This document shows, piece by piece, positions 11,666-25,000 of a DNA stretch of 64,000 nt. Position numbers and translations under genes: made by a program. The notes beneath the pieces are model-generated. The model saw only the letters and a program-made list of their open reading frames with translations. It made no database searches and was not told where the DNA came from. Numbering within the stretch: position 1 is the stretch's first letter; every line of letters starts with the position of its first letter. The stretch is from Cyprinodon diabolis (taxonomy: Eukaryota; Chordata; Actinopteri; Cyprinodontiformes; Cyprinodontidae), in NCBI GenBank assembly GCA_030533445.1, contig CM060066.1, positions 38,048,235-38,112,234 on the forward strand, read 5' to 3'.

Positions 11666-14600
11666 ACAACAGGATCTTCCCTGTTTTGTTTTTTTTGTGT
11701 GTTTATTATTCTTTTGTTTGTGCCCCCTTGAAAAAACACTGGCTTTACCCCCTACACCCCTGTGAGAATGGACCTAACTTTGGTCCACTACCACTCAAGC
11801 AGTACACTACTTTTCCTCATAATAAAATTGTGATTACACCAAATATGGCAGGATATTTTAATATGTAATTGTTGAACTGACTATGTATTTCTGATATCCA
11901 AAATCTATTTTTTCCTTGCCAAAATGAACATTTTAAGCAAAATTACATCCTTCATATCTAAAATAAACATTCTGGATGTCTAGAAATGACTTTGTGATTT
12001 CCATATTCCTACAGGTCATAATTTGTATTATTTTGACGAGTAAGAATTATATTTCAGATATCATATTATAATATCATAATACATATTCAGTCAAGCTGAT
12101 AAATGTCTAGACAGTCACTGAAAATGTGTAAACATTCCTAGGTATATAAAACTTAGTTCTTACTTGTAAAGTTTGGTTTTTTTTTTTTTTACATTACATT
12201 GCCAGACACTTAGACAACATTTATTTCACAGTGTGTATACAAAACAAAATTTGGTTTTGTACAGCTCTCATGACATTTTCATTTTCCAGCATTTTATAGT
12301 GCTAGGAATGTGATTTTGACCAGGAGGAATATATTTAAGTGATCTACAATTGGAACAACAGAGAGGAAAACGCTTTTAATAAATGTCAAAACGGCTTGCC
12401 ATAACACTTGATATCAACTTACACATTAAAGATATATAGGACAATCTTTTATTTCCGGGTGGATTATCTAAATAATTGGTCTGCCTAATTGTCAATCATT
12501 CTGGTGATATGTTAACGTAAGGCTGTCCTACATGCTCGTCGTCTGTTAGCTATCTTTTTCTTCGCTCTTTCAGGCATATATGTGTGGTGAGCTACTGAGC
12601 TACACTGTGGTTCTTTGAAAATGGCTGAGGGTCGTAAGAGAAAAAGAAGTGTATGAGAAGAAAAGAAAGGCCTCAGATATTTCCCAGAATGCTTTGCACA
12701 GAGAGCTCTACTCGCAACTATTAACAAAGATGGCGCAGGACCAACGGGGAAGTGATCATCTGTCCGAACAGTAAGTTGACTGAGTTCAATATAAAGTCCC
12801 CCCTCTATTGATGATTCAGGGATTTAGGGGTTAGGGCGAACGTTCAGGTAAGATTTTATGAGGTATGAGAACAGTGCCTTTGAAACAGAGCGTGCACAAG
12901 GAGAAAGGGGCTTGTGCATGCTCTTGCATATGATTTTGTTTTTTTAAGTGGATGACATTTTTAAAAATGTAAGAAAATCCTCCACAATACCTTTAACTCG
13001 AACAGCAATTTGCTCCCTCTCCTTTGCAGCTGTTGCTGTTTCTTTTAAACTCGTTTTTTTTTTTTTATTCTGCATTAAAATCTAAGAGTGGTGTGAAATG
13101 GGCCCTTCCTTTCGCTTGTTGTCATCACGACTTGTCGAATTGGGGCTCCACTGGATTTTCATAATTGTTACGGACGTACTCAACTCAGAGTGAACCTAGT
13201 CAGAGTTTATCAAACTAACTCATACCAGGAGTTTTAAAACCGAAAATTCAAGTGTTTCCAATCTACATCAATTCAGAGGTGAGGGTTTGTTAAACCTGAT
13301 TTGTGAAATGGGCCTCTGTAGGTAAAGGGAGAACCACTTGTAAGTTTTTATTACCCTCTCCTGCTGTACTGAAAGTGTAATGTAGATTTTCTCAGGCTGA
13401 TTCTCACAGGGCCTCAGGAGCAATAGGAAAAACCTCTTGATTAATTACCCAAGATTTGCATTATCCAGATAATACAAAGTCCTTGGGCTTTCAGTTTAAA
13501 GGAGGCTAGTTTGGGCAGTATTTCTATTTCTGACAGGGTATCTGAACATTTGTGCAAAAGTTAGATAATGTTAAATAGCTATAGTAAAAACTGTTTGATT
13601 TTTGTATGTTTTTTTTGTTTGGTTGTTTTTTGGGGGTTTGTATGTTTTTTTTTTGTTTGGTTGTTTTTTGGGGGTTTGTATGTTTTTTTTTGCAGGAATC
13701 CTTACTTGTGCACATTAATCAAACCCCAGCAGCCAGAGATGCTTACCGTAGATTTGGCCAAGGTAGCTCTAGGGCATAAATAAATCAAGGGTGCTTTTCT
13801 GGTTACTCTGCTTAAAATATTCACCTTGTAACTTACAAATGTGGATGTGTGTGTTTGGGGGGGGGTGCGTCTGCGTCCGTCCCACCTCTCTATCGTTCTA
13901 TTACATGGGCCAGTGACTGCACCATCTCCCCAGTTACACCCCCCTGCTTCCCCAGACGTCTCATGCAGCCCTGAGCGATGGTGCTGATGCGGTAGGCGGA
14001 GGCTGGGTGACTACACACACTATCTCTCTGAAAGGCTCAAGCCACATGCATGGATGCAGCCTCTCCATCCCCTCACTGCTGACACTAATGCTAAGCATTT
14101 AACCTGGAACACATCACGTTGCTCTTTTCACATTCACTCAGTCTATGCCTGTGTGGTTTGTTGTGGTAAATATAAGAGGCTAAGAGGTTGTGTATCTCCA
14201 ACAGCATACAAGAATGCAGCAGGTAGACTTGAATAGATGTTTGATTTTTAACATGTTAATGAGTTTTATTTGGAAATGCATAACACAGCTTAAATTTTTG
14301 TCATTGTTTGATTATTTCATTCATGAAGGGGAATTTCTCATTTTATTTTTTTGGTACTATGCATGTTTTACAAATAAATTAGGAAATTGCCACTTTGTTT
14401 GTAAAAAATAAAAATTCTGAATTAAATGCAATTCCTCTGTCCCACACAAATGCGTCTCTCTTATTCCAACTTGTGGCCACAGAAGAAACTGCCTTTATTT
14501 TTACGTATTTTGCACAGAAGATTAAGGTCTCCTGAAGAGGGAATAATGAAAACATCCATTGTTAAATATTTGCAGCATCAATTCCTTGTGGGAAATTGTC

Positions 14601-15591
14601 CTGTCACAAATAAAGCTGAAACAAATGGCCCATCCCACTGATAAATCAGCAGTCACAGTCTTTCTAATTACCCTTCAACTCTTCTGTGGGCTTTGATTCA
14701 CAACCAGGTTTTTAACTTTTTTAGATATTTTTAATGTTTCTGGTTGCTATATTCTTTCCTTCTACACAAACCTCCCTGTAGAATACATAAATACACAAGC
14801 ATGTGATGCATATCCCTTTGTGTAAAGTTACTCTTTAACTAAATTAAATTTTATTTTTAAATTATTGAGATTTACTTGTGTATCTCCCATAACAAATAGA
14901 TATTTAGCAGAAAGTGGAATGAATTTGCCTCCAGATTCCTCCAGATTATACTTAATATCATCTATTAATATAGTGGATAAGCTGTAATATATAAATAGAC
15001 TATAATATGATTTTAAATTATAACTATTCTATTTGGAAAAACAAAATACTGCTCAGCTGAAATATGTCATTATATTCATTCTTACCATTTAATGAATGGA
15101 TTTTTAATATTTTATAATTCATTAATTTGTAATTTTGTTTCATAAATGCATTTGGCAATTTGTCACCCTGTTTGTAAAAAATAAAAAATAAAAATAAACC
15201 TCTCTTATGCCCTCTAGTGTCCAGTGAAAAAAATATTTCAAATCTCTGTCATGGAGAATTTTACAATGCAGATTAAAGTCTTGTGATGGTAAAATAATAA
15301 ACTGTGGAAGTTATGGCAGCATGCTGAGCTTAGGTTTCATTACTTATCAACACAGGCTGTTTCTGTGACAATGATCTTATCAGTGACTGAACTTTCTTCT
15401 GTTATGATGTGATGAAATGTTGTATAGGGAGGAGTTCCCCTTCTTGCTTACCTTACACATGTCTATCTTTTATCTTGATATTTAATGATTTCAACTAACC
15501 CCAGAGAGAATAGCAACAGCCCTAAGCTATAGCTAATGGTGATCCACGACAAGGAAAAACAGCTACTGAAAATTAAAACTCAGTTTCTCTG
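11666..15591 (+). repeat. 3.9-kb tandem duplication, copy 1
   Basis: This 3,926-bp segment recurs at a constant offset of 3,938 bp. Every block I compared is identical, including a 14-T run (about 12177-12190), the T/G-rich minisatellite and all shared open frames, with no net length change. I see no convincing gene inside. A short frame near 12620-12770 starts with MAEGRKRKRS and meets a stop, and the block ends at a perfect gtaagt donor, so it may be a dead 5' exon of a transposon. Around 13094 and 13300 the words gtgaaatgggcc may be transposon ends. Confidence 0.95.
13599..13692 (+). repeat. T/G-rich minisatellite (in copy 1)
   Basis: A unit of about 38 bp, tgtatg-polyT-gtttggttgttttttggggg, is repeated about two and a half times. 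It creates low-complexity frames on both strands, rich in F, V and W on one and in K, Q and T on the other. Confidence 0.8.
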
Positions 15592-15603
15592 TGTCTTTTT
15601 GTG
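15592..15603. other. 12-bp junction filler between duplicates
   Basis: The 12 bases tgtctttttgtg separate the two 3,926-bp copies. With flanking bases they form a 15-mer, tgtgtctttttgtga (15590-15604), that occurs again at 19762-19776, 233 bp beyond the end of copy 2. This suggests that the junction was copied from there. Confidence 0.75.
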
Positions 15604-18600
15604 ACAACAGGATCTTCCCTGTTTTGTTTTTTTTGTGTGTTTATTATTCTTTTGTTTGTGCCCCCTTGAAAAAACACTGGCTTTACCCCCTACACCCCTG
15701 TGAGAATGGACCTAACTTTGGTCCACTACCACTCAAGCAGTACACTACTTTTCCTCATAATAAAATTGTGATTACACCAAATATGGCAGGATATTTTAAT
15801 ATGTAATTGTTGAACTGACTATGTATTTCTGATATCCAAAATCTATTTTTTCCTTGCCAAAATGAACATTTTAAGCAAAATTACATCCTTCATATCTAAA
15901 ATAAACATTCTGGATGTCTAGAAATGACTTTGTGATTTCCATATTCCTACAGGTCATAATTTGTATTATTTTGACGAGTAAGAATTATATTTCAGATATC
16001 ATATTATAATATCATAATACATATTCAGTCAAGCTGATAAATGTCTAGACAGTCACTGAAAATGTGTAAACATTCCTAGGTATATAAAACTTAGTTCTTA
16101 CTTGTAAAGTTTGGTTTTTTTTTTTTTTACATTACATTGCCAGACACTTAGACAACATTTATTTCACAGTGTGTATACAAAACAAAATTTGGTTTTGTAC
16201 AGCTCTCATGACATTTTCATTTTCCAGCATTTTATAGTGCTAGGAATGTGATTTTGACCAGGAGGAATATATTTAAGTGATCTACAATTGGAACAACAGA
16301 GAGGAAAACGCTTTTAATAAATGTCAAAACGGCTTGCCATAACACTTGATATCAACTTACACATTAAAGATATATAGGACAATCTTTTATTTCCGGGTGG
16401 ATTATCTAAATAATTGGTCTGCCTAATTGTCAATCATTCTGGTGATATGTTAACGTAAGGCTGTCCTACATGCTCGTCGTCTGTTAGCTATCTTTTTCTT
16501 CGCTCTTTCAGGCATATATGTGTGGTGAGCTACTGAGCTACACTGTGGTTCTTTGAAAATGGCTGAGGGTCGTAAGAGAAAAAGAAGTGTATGAGAAGAA
16601 AAGAAAGGCCTCAGATATTTCCCAGAATGCTTTGCACAGAGAGCTCTACTCGCAACTATTAACAAAGATGGCGCAGGACCAACGGGGAAGTGATCATCTG
16701 TCCGAACAGTAAGTTGACTGAGTTCAATATAAAGTCCCCCCTCTATTGATGATTCAGGGATTTAGGGGTTAGGGCGAACGTTCAGGTAAGATTTTATGAG
16801 GTATGAGAACAGTGCCTTTGAAACAGAGCGTGCACAAGGAGAAAGGGGCTTGTGCATGCTCTTGCATATGATTTTGTTTTTTTAAGTGGATGACATTTTT
16901 AAAAATGTAAGAAAATCCTCCACAATACCTTTAACTCGAACAGCAATTTGCTCCCTCTCCTTTGCAGCTGTTGCTGTTTCTTTTAAACTCGTTTTTTTTT
17001 TTTTATTCTGCATTAAAATCTAAGAGTGGTGTGAAATGGGCCCTTCCTTTCGCTTGTTGTCATCACGACTTGTCGAATTGGGGCTCCACTGGATTTTCAT
17101 AATTGTTACGGACGTACTCAACTCAGAGTGAACCTAGTCAGAGTTTATCAAACTAACTCATACCAGGAGTTTTAAAACCGAAAATTCAAGTGTTTCCAAT
17201 CTACATCAATTCAGAGGTGAGGGTTTGTTAAACCTGATTTGTGAAATGGGCCTCTGTAGGTAAAGGGAGAACCACTTGTAAGTTTTTATTACCCTCTCCT
17301 GCTGTACTGAAAGTGTAATGTAGATTTTCTCAGGCTGATTCTCACAGGGCCTCAGGAGCAATAGGAAAAACCTCTTGATTAATTACCCAAGATTTGCATT
17401 ATCCAGATAATACAAAGTCCTTGGGCTTTCAGTTTAAAGGAGGCTAGTTTGGGCAGTATTTCTATTTCTGACAGGGTATCTGAACATTTGTGCAAAAGTT
17501 AGATAATGTTAAATAGCTATAGTAAAAACTGTTTGATTTTTGTATGTTTTTTTTGTTTGGTTGTTTTTTGGGGGTTTGTATGTTTTTTTTTTGTTTGGTT
17601 GTTTTTTGGGGGTTTGTATGTTTTTTTTTGCAGGAATCCTTACTTGTGCACATTAATCAAACCCCAGCAGCCAGAGATGCTTACCGTAGATTTGGCCAAG
17701 GTAGCTCTAGGGCATAAATAAATCAAGGGTGCTTTTCTGGTTACTCTGCTTAAAATATTCACCTTGTAACTTACAAATGTGGATGTGTGTGTTTGGGGGG
17801 GGGTGCGTCTGCGTCCGTCCCACCTCTCTATCGTTCTATTACATGGGCCAGTGACTGCACCATCTCCCCAGTTACACCCCCCTGCTTCCCCAGACGTCTC
17901 ATGCAGCCCTGAGCGATGGTGCTGATGCGGTAGGCGGAGGCTGGGTGACTACACACACTATCTCTCTGAAAGGCTCAAGCCACATGCATGGATGCAGCCT
18001 CTCCATCCCCTCACTGCTGACACTAATGCTAAGCATTTAACCTGGAACACATCACGTTGCTCTTTTCACATTCACTCAGTCTATGCCTGTGTGGTTTGTT
18101 GTGGTAAATATAAGAGGCTAAGAGGTTGTGTATCTCCAACAGCATACAAGAATGCAGCAGGTAGACTTGAATAGATGTTTGATTTTTAACATGTTAATGA
18201 GTTTTATTTGGAAATGCATAACACAGCTTAAATTTTTGTCATTGTTTGATTATTTCATTCATGAAGGGGAATTTCTCATTTTATTTTTTTGGTACTATGC
18301 ATGTTTTACAAATAAATTAGGAAATTGCCACTTTGTTTGTAAAAAATAAAAATTCTGAATTAAATGCAATTCCTCTGTCCCACACAAATGCGTCTCTCTT
18401 ATTCCAACTTGTGGCCACAGAAGAAACTGCCTTTATTTTTACGTATTTTGCACAGAAGATTAAGGTCTCCTGAAGAGGGAATAATGAAAACATCCATTGT
18501 TAAATATTTGCAGCATCAATTCCTTGTGGGAAATTGTCCTGTCACAAATAAAGCTGAAACAAATGGCCCATCCCACTGATAAATCAGCAGTCACAGTCTT

Positions 18601-19529
18601 TCTAATTACCCTTCAACTCTTCTGTGGGCTTTGATTCACAACCAGGTTTTTAACTTTTTTAGATATTTTTAATGTTTCTGGTTGCTATATTCTTTCCTTC
18701 TACACAAACCTCCCTGTAGAATACATAAATACACAAGCATGTGATGCATATCCCTTTGTGTAAAGTTACTCTTTAACTAAATTAAATTTTATTTTTAAAT
18801 TATTGAGATTTACTTGTGTATCTCCCATAACAAATAGATATTTAGCAGAAAGTGGAATGAATTTGCCTCCAGATTCCTCCAGATTATACTTAATATCATC
18901 TATTAATATAGTGGATAAGCTGTAATATATAAATAGACTATAATATGATTTTAAATTATAACTATTCTATTTGGAAAAACAAAATACTGCTCAGCTGAAA
19001 TATGTCATTATATTCATTCTTACCATTTAATGAATGGATTTTTAATATTTTATAATTCATTAATTTGTAATTTTGTTTCATAAATGCATTTGGCAATTTG
19101 TCACCCTGTTTGTAAAAAATAAAAAATAAAAATAAACCTCTCTTATGCCCTCTAGTGTCCAGTGAAAAAAATATTTCAAATCTCTGTCATGGAGAATTTT
19201 ACAATGCAGATTAAAGTCTTGTGATGGTAAAATAATAAACTGTGGAAGTTATGGCAGCATGCTGAGCTTAGGTTTCATTACTTATCAACACAGGCTGTTT
19301 CTGTGACAATGATCTTATCAGTGACTGAACTTTCTTCTGTTATGATGTGATGAAATGTTGTATAGGGAGGAGTTCCCCTTCTTGCTTACCTTACACATGT
19401 CTATCTTTTATCTTGATATTTAATGATTTCAACTAACCCCAGAGAGAATAGCAACAGCCCTAAGCTATAGCTAATGGTGATCCACGACAAGGAAAAACAG
19501 CTACTGAAAATTAAAACTCAGTTTCTCTG
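15604..19529 (+). repeat. 3.9-kb tandem duplication, copy 2
   Basis: Direct repeat of 11666-15591. After 19529 the sequence departs (gaaagtg instead of gtgtctt), which fixes the right end of homology. The left end is fixed by the first shared word acaacagg at 15604. Identity appears complete where checked, so this is either a very recent duplication or an assembly error. Confidence 0.95.
17537..17630 (+). repeat. T/G-rich minisatellite (in copy 2)
   Basis: Same array as at 13599-13692, with the same repeat number and T-run lengths. Confidence 0.8.
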
Positions 19530-20124
19530 AAAGTGTTTGAATCTCTGGGTTCTTGCTGTGGTGTGAGTGACCTTCCGGTCGGAGAGAAGACCTTTCTGGT
19601 GGCTGGGCCGACCCAATGTTGCTGCACACCTGAGAATAATACTAAATCAAGCTGACTAGCGTGTAAAAAAGGAAGCGAAGGATCAACTCTGTTCATCGGA
19701 TGATTACCTCTGATGGTATTCCAGCCAAAAGCCTAAACCAGGAATAGTCTCTATGTTAAAATGTGTCTTTTTGTGAATCTCTTTAATGTGGACTGTTATT
19801 GTTCCAGACAACCAGTAAACCTCATTTCATCTCCCATCTTCAAGGAAAGGTTCTTATCTGTGTGCAGGAGTTCTCACTCTTCATCTCCGGCCTGCCCGCT
19901 CTCCATCACGACGTCTCTTGAAAGTACCAATGCTCATGGATCTCACTCGGATTCACCTGGACATTTGTTGCATGTATCTGTAAAGCCTGCTGAATTACAT
20001 ACTGACAGATGCAAGGAATCTCTTCATCTCCCAAACCAACCAGAAAGTTACAACTAACTTCCTACAGTTCCCAGCTTCAGGATTCTTGTTTGCTTTAAAT
20101 AAGTGATTTTTTTCTTCAATTGAG

Positions 20125-20346
20125 GAGTCATCTGAGACACTTTGCCTATGGAACAAGACAATTTACATTTCAAACAAGATAAAACAATTGCATTGACTTA
20201 TTTCAATTGCATATTATCTAATTATCCTATTTTAAGAGTAAATACACTAATCATATTAGAAAATAATCGTATTTACATATTTAAATTAAGGGTTAATACA
20301 CTTAATATAAGACATTTTTACTTATGTCTAGATTGTTTTTGCAGTG
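20125..20346 (+). repeat. AT-rich MITE family A, copy 2
   Basis: Contains gagacactttgcctatggaa, tattatctaattatcctatt and taagagtaaatacac, and ends gtttttgcagtg, parallel to the copy at 3871-4153. The left end is lost. It lies between the first LTR-like block and the gag remnant, so it inserted into the retroelement. Confidence 0.65.
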
Positions 20347-20352
20347 CAGAAC

Positions 20353-20850
20353 CACTCCAGTGGGTTCTACCCCCCTACAGCCAGCGCAGCCAAAGTTCCT
20401 GAACTAACTCGTCCCGTAACTTCTGAGTTTCATTTTGCCAGTTTCCCCACACCTGAGCCTTATGCGGGTGAAAATGGAAGGTGTTGTGGGTTTCTTTTAA
20501 AATGTTCGCTAGTTTTTAGTGAATCCCACAGGCCTTTTTTTAAGGATGAAATCTCGATTGTGATTGGTTTATTGAGAGGTCGAGTCCTTTAATGGGTTAA
20601 AGCAAGATTTGGGGCTGAGTTTCAATTCCAAATTTCCTTTGACCGATTTATCTCTCAGTTCAAACAGACAATCCGATATACTGTGTATGTTTCTGACACT
20701 TTGCCATTGAGATTCTAAGTAGCCTCTTCAACCTGGAAGGCTGAAGCTTTAAAGGGAGCTTTTCTTCAAGCCTTGGATGAAAGAATTAAGGATGAATGTG
20801 CAGGGAGGAGTCTAAAACTCCAGAACAACAGATTTCAATAGAACTCTGGC
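20353..20850 (+). pseudogene. gypsy-type gag remnant
   Basis: Translation in one frame shows PTPEPYAGENGRCCGFLLKC followed by a SLVF block and IGLLRGRVL. This is the pattern of vertebrate gypsy gag proteins (PepYdGd ... FllQCsL.F ... L.GrAl.Wa). After a stop at 20590 the same frame continues with a block ending in KGAFLQALDERIKDE, the equivalent of the conserved gag 'kgaFl.GL...ikdEl' segment. Several stops and frame changes follow, and a zinc knuckle is not recognisable. The copy is non-functional. Gag shapes the intracellular particle in living relatives. Confidence 0.6.
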
Positions 20851-21424
20851 AAAATAACGGAATCATTTACCTAATCCTCAATCTCATCTTTCAGACCGTT
20901 CACAAACTTCTGACTCTTCCTGACCAGATCTAGAAGAACAGGTGTAGAGTGCCCATACTGGGTTGTCACCTGAGGAATGGCGACATTGGATGAAAACTGG
21001 ACTAGCTGTATTGAGGTGTGAGAGTTCACTTTATTTCTTCCTGCACAAAGGGCCTAAAAGGGAGGGCCTACTGGAAGGGGCAAGTTTGCAGTTTTAAGAA
21101 CACATCCTTCAGCATGCCCTTACCCTGCTCTCTCCTACTGAATCAAACCCCTATAGATCCATGCTACCTCCCCTTCATCTCTTAAGTAAGTAACTCAATC
21201 AATCATCAGTTGTCGTCAATCAACTCCTTCCTGATCAGCCTGCTTTCCCCCCTCAGACCAACCAGAAAGTTCAACTGACTCCCTGCACTTCCAGATTCTT
21301 GTTGCTTTGTAAATAAAACTTTTCTGTGTTTTAATGATGCTGCATGTGGGTAAAAAAAAAACTACTAACCTACATGACAGAAAGCTAGAATATTTCAAGC
21401 ACTCAAATGAACTGACTGTCAAAA

Positions 21425-22089
21425 GCCCCATTTGCTCTACCCTCTGAAAACCGATCCTTGCCAAGTTCGAACCGAGCTTGGATCAGTTAATGGTCCCTCG
21501 GTTCCTTAAAACCATTTACCCACCATGTTCCTCGCCTCCTCCTGATGATCTACGGTACTAATGCTCTCTAGAGGGAAACAAGCAAATCAATATGGCAGCG
21601 CAGGTAACATTCAAGAAGTTTGGTTATAATTGCGATATTTCATGTTGTTGCTGGAGAGAGTCAGGTGAATTTACTTGACAGACTCGGCTTTTGGGAAGTG
21701 GATACGACAAACAAGAGTCTAATCAATGCTTACAGACGCAGGAAACAACAACAGATGTTGAGGTTCATCACACTGCCAAGTAGATTCATCTCTGCAAATC
21801 GTGTGGCAAGGGAAGCCAGTATTTTTATAAATGTCTAAAATTTCCTGATTACAGAGGCTGACTGTAAGGAGATGACGCATTCTGCTCATGCGCTGTTTGT
21901 TATCTGAGATCTGAGCTAGAACTGTAACGCGCCGAGCCCTACTGATTAACTAGTAACAGTTTAGCGTGGTTCGGTTGTGTCTGGCACGGCCCCGTTCAGT
22001 TTTGTGTGCCATTTACACTCAACAGTTATCGCGGTTACCGTCCTATGACCGATTTCGGCACGGTTTCATAAGGGTATTGTAAATGGGGC
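21425..22089. mobile_element. Inverted-repeat DNA element, superfamily unclear
   Basis: Left end gccccatttgctctacc; right end, read on the other strand, gccccatttacaataccc. The two ends stay similar for about 35 bp (both have an ACCCT word, then AAACCG). The element is bracketed by caaaa on both sides (21420-21424 and 22090-22094), a likely 5-bp target duplication. The interior has a 72-codon open frame (21620-21838) with no family match that I recognise, and no transposase motif. Confidence 0.5.
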
Positions 22090-22094
22090 CAAAA

Positions 22095-25000
22095 TGTCCC
22101 CTTTGTCTTTATGCAACTTGGATTCTGTGCCTATCCAGACCTTTTCCAAACTCTAAGATTTACAAATAAAAGGCAAAAATTACTTTCACATAAAATATGA
22201 CTGTTGATTCAAGATCACATATCTGACATCATATCTGGCAACAGATTAATCTAAATAGCCCTTTAAGCAATAACCACGGCTACAATCCACAGCATGTTCT
22301 TGTTTGACTCTTTCCTTTCTGGGGTTTCAGCAGAATACTTGGGTACAGCACAAGCATGTGTAATACATCACTTTCTTTACAATGAAATGTTAGAATTTAG
22401 CATAACTGGGTAATCTTTCTTTAAGTGTTTTTAAAAAGCTCCATCTTCTATTAAAAGTGAAAAATTAATTGGAAGTTAAAGACTTTTCTAGTTTCTTGTG
22501 TACTTGCTGTGTTTAGGGATTTTTTTCTATGAAGTAATTTCTGTGGTTAATGAAGCACTGCAAACAATTCTTTTTCAAAGAAAGCCTAAGGTCATTTTAG
22601 GCACCCACACAGCTGTAGAAGTGGATATTACCATCTTTATCAGCAACTTCTCAACAGGAGGAACTGATCCTGTGTAACAGCTTGCAAAATTAACCACAGA
22701 GAAACCCATGAGGAAAATACTTGAAAATCTAAATAACTGACTTTCAAGTTCATTCCTGTTGAATTTTTCCCACAAGGCTTAATGTATTTTATTGTGATTT
22801 TTATCTGATGAAGCAGAAGGTTCTCAGTCATCCAGGATATTCAAAATTATAAAAGGTTTAGAAAAATAGAACAGCTGGAGATCAGTTTTAGTTTCTTCTC
22901 ATCCTAAACCTCAAGAGCTTTTCAAATTCAAATCTGGTGAGAGAGAAGCTTTTAAAGCTGTTTAGGAGGGATCCTTCTGTAGATTCGCCTTTAAATTTAA
23001 CTGCAAAAAGGCCCACTGAGTTTTTTCAAAATTTTGGTTTAACATATACAAATCTGCAAATACGACATATTCTATTGTTTTCCCTGAAATCAAATCCAAT
23101 GTAAACAACCGCTTTCAAAATTTCAAAGGAAAACTCTTGGTGATGTCACTTTAAATATTGGTCCACTTTAGGTTTATATATCACATAAACAACCAACAAA
23201 ACCTTTTGAAATCAGAGAAGGGGAAAAAAGATGGGACAAAGTTCCAGGTTAACAGATGAAACTAAAAACAACTGAAAAAGCTGATAGTGCGGAAAAAAAA
23301 CATCTCAAATAAATAAATAACTAAATTAGCCAATGATTGTCTTCCATTGTGTCTCTGCTTAATTAAAGTGTGTGCTTTAATTTTATGTGCCTCTGTGAAG
23401 CACTTTTTGTTGCAATACGATACATGAAAGTCTTTTATATATAAAGTTGATTACTTGTAGAGGCTGTTTAGGCCAGATGCAGTAGGTAACCTCCTGATAT
23501 AATCTGTATCACGTTATTGTTATGGTGATGAAAGCAGTGTTGAGTCATTGTTTTCCTTTGTCTTCTCCCTGCATAACACCATATGAATCTCCAAGCCCTG
23601 CAATGGCCCCTAAGCTTATCTGCTGTCTTCCAAATAATGTAAAGAGAGGGATCAGTAAAAGAAAAAGTACAGATAACTGTTTGTCCGATTATTACATTAG
23701 GTTCAAAGGTCAGAGTGTAAGGATTCCCCAAAGTCACTGGTTTAGTTTTCTGCAGGCATATCTTATCAAGCTGACGATAATCACACTCATTATAGGAGTA
23801 TTGAAGTCACCCTTCCTGTTAATTATTAACCCACTCTGGAAGTACTGAAATCCTTCCTTTATTGCTGGCAGTATCCTGGAAAAACAGAGAAAAATAAGCA
23901 CATATTTACACTTGGTTTAAAAATAAACAAAAAAATGCTGTATAAATGTCTACTGGTAGTTGAGAAGCTTTGGTGACCCTCAAAAAGTCACCTTTTTTCA
24001 GCAGTGAACTTTGGAAATGTATCTCCACCTCCCCACCTCTCCAACCCCCACTCTACACTGACCGGGTGGAGTTGCAAAGAAATGCGTTTCCCTGGACACT
24101 CTTGTGACCTGTGGCTTGATGCAATGGGCCTCTGTGCCATATTTATATCTCAGAAAAAAACTAAACAAACGCCACAATATTTTTTAGCTAATACATTTTA
24201 ATGTAATAAAACAAAATTGTATCTAATAAATTTATTTTGCTACCATTGATTAAATTAAAACATTTGAAATTTTAAAAAGCACAACAATTGTCTCTCTTCA
24301 GGAGTGTATATCTAACTTAATTTCACTTTGATCAATAAAGTATTTTTTTACTTTTTCCCTACTCATTAAATACAGTTGGATTTTTCTCAGAAGGGTATAT
24401 AAGTAATTTTGCAATGAAAGATGAAAAGGAAAGTCTTAAAGAGTTCCTCCATCTGTGCTGACATTTATTTTAAACCCACTCACCAAGTGCTACCTGCTGG
24501 AAAAGTTCATTGTTAATGAAATACAACATTTTATTTCAGTTTTTCATAAGATGAAAAAAATTCCCAAAGTTGCATGTTACATAGTCCACAAGGGAGACTA
24601 ACTCAAAATAAGGATAATTGTGTTATAGTGAAGGTGCTAACTGAAATGCAAAAACCTGTTCACCTACTGTTAGCGAATGATTCAGCGTTTCTGTGCACCA
24701 TTTTAAACAGGCCTATTTATGCACGGACAAAGAAATAAAAAAAACTACAGAGAAGAATGTTCTACATCTGATTATATTGATGTGTTAAGATGTGTCTGCT
24801 CCCAATCAGCTGGTTTAATTGATTAGATTTACTTCTCAACAGCAAGTTGAGAGGGACAGATGCCTGTTCAATAAGGTTTTGTTTTATTTCAGAGACTTGA
24901 ACCATGTGAACATTGAAAAAAAAAAATAGCACCAGCCTTTCAGAGCAATCCTGGTAGAAAACAGGTTAGACGCTGAAAAAAATGTTAGATCGAGGACAAG

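Larger units (their letters stand above)
19830..21330 (+). mobile_element. Decayed gypsy-type LTR retrotransposon
   Basis: A gag-like pseudo-frame (20353-20850) is flanked by two related direct blocks. The blocks are accaaccagaaagtt ... gattcttgtttgcttt (20034-20097) and accaaccagaaagttcaact ... gattcttgttgctttg, then taaataaaac (21257-21320). I read the blocks as remains of the two LTRs, the second still carrying an AATAAA signal. No pol region (protease, reverse transcriptase, integrase) is present between them, so the element is internally deleted. Exact LTR borders are not determined. A MITE sits inside it. Confidence 0.5.

Noticed and set aside
12512..12727. 71-codon - strand frame, duplicated at 16450-16665
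   Set aside because: Its repetition is explained by the 3.9-kb duplication. There is no conserved motif, and it overlaps a possible dead transposon exon on the other strand.
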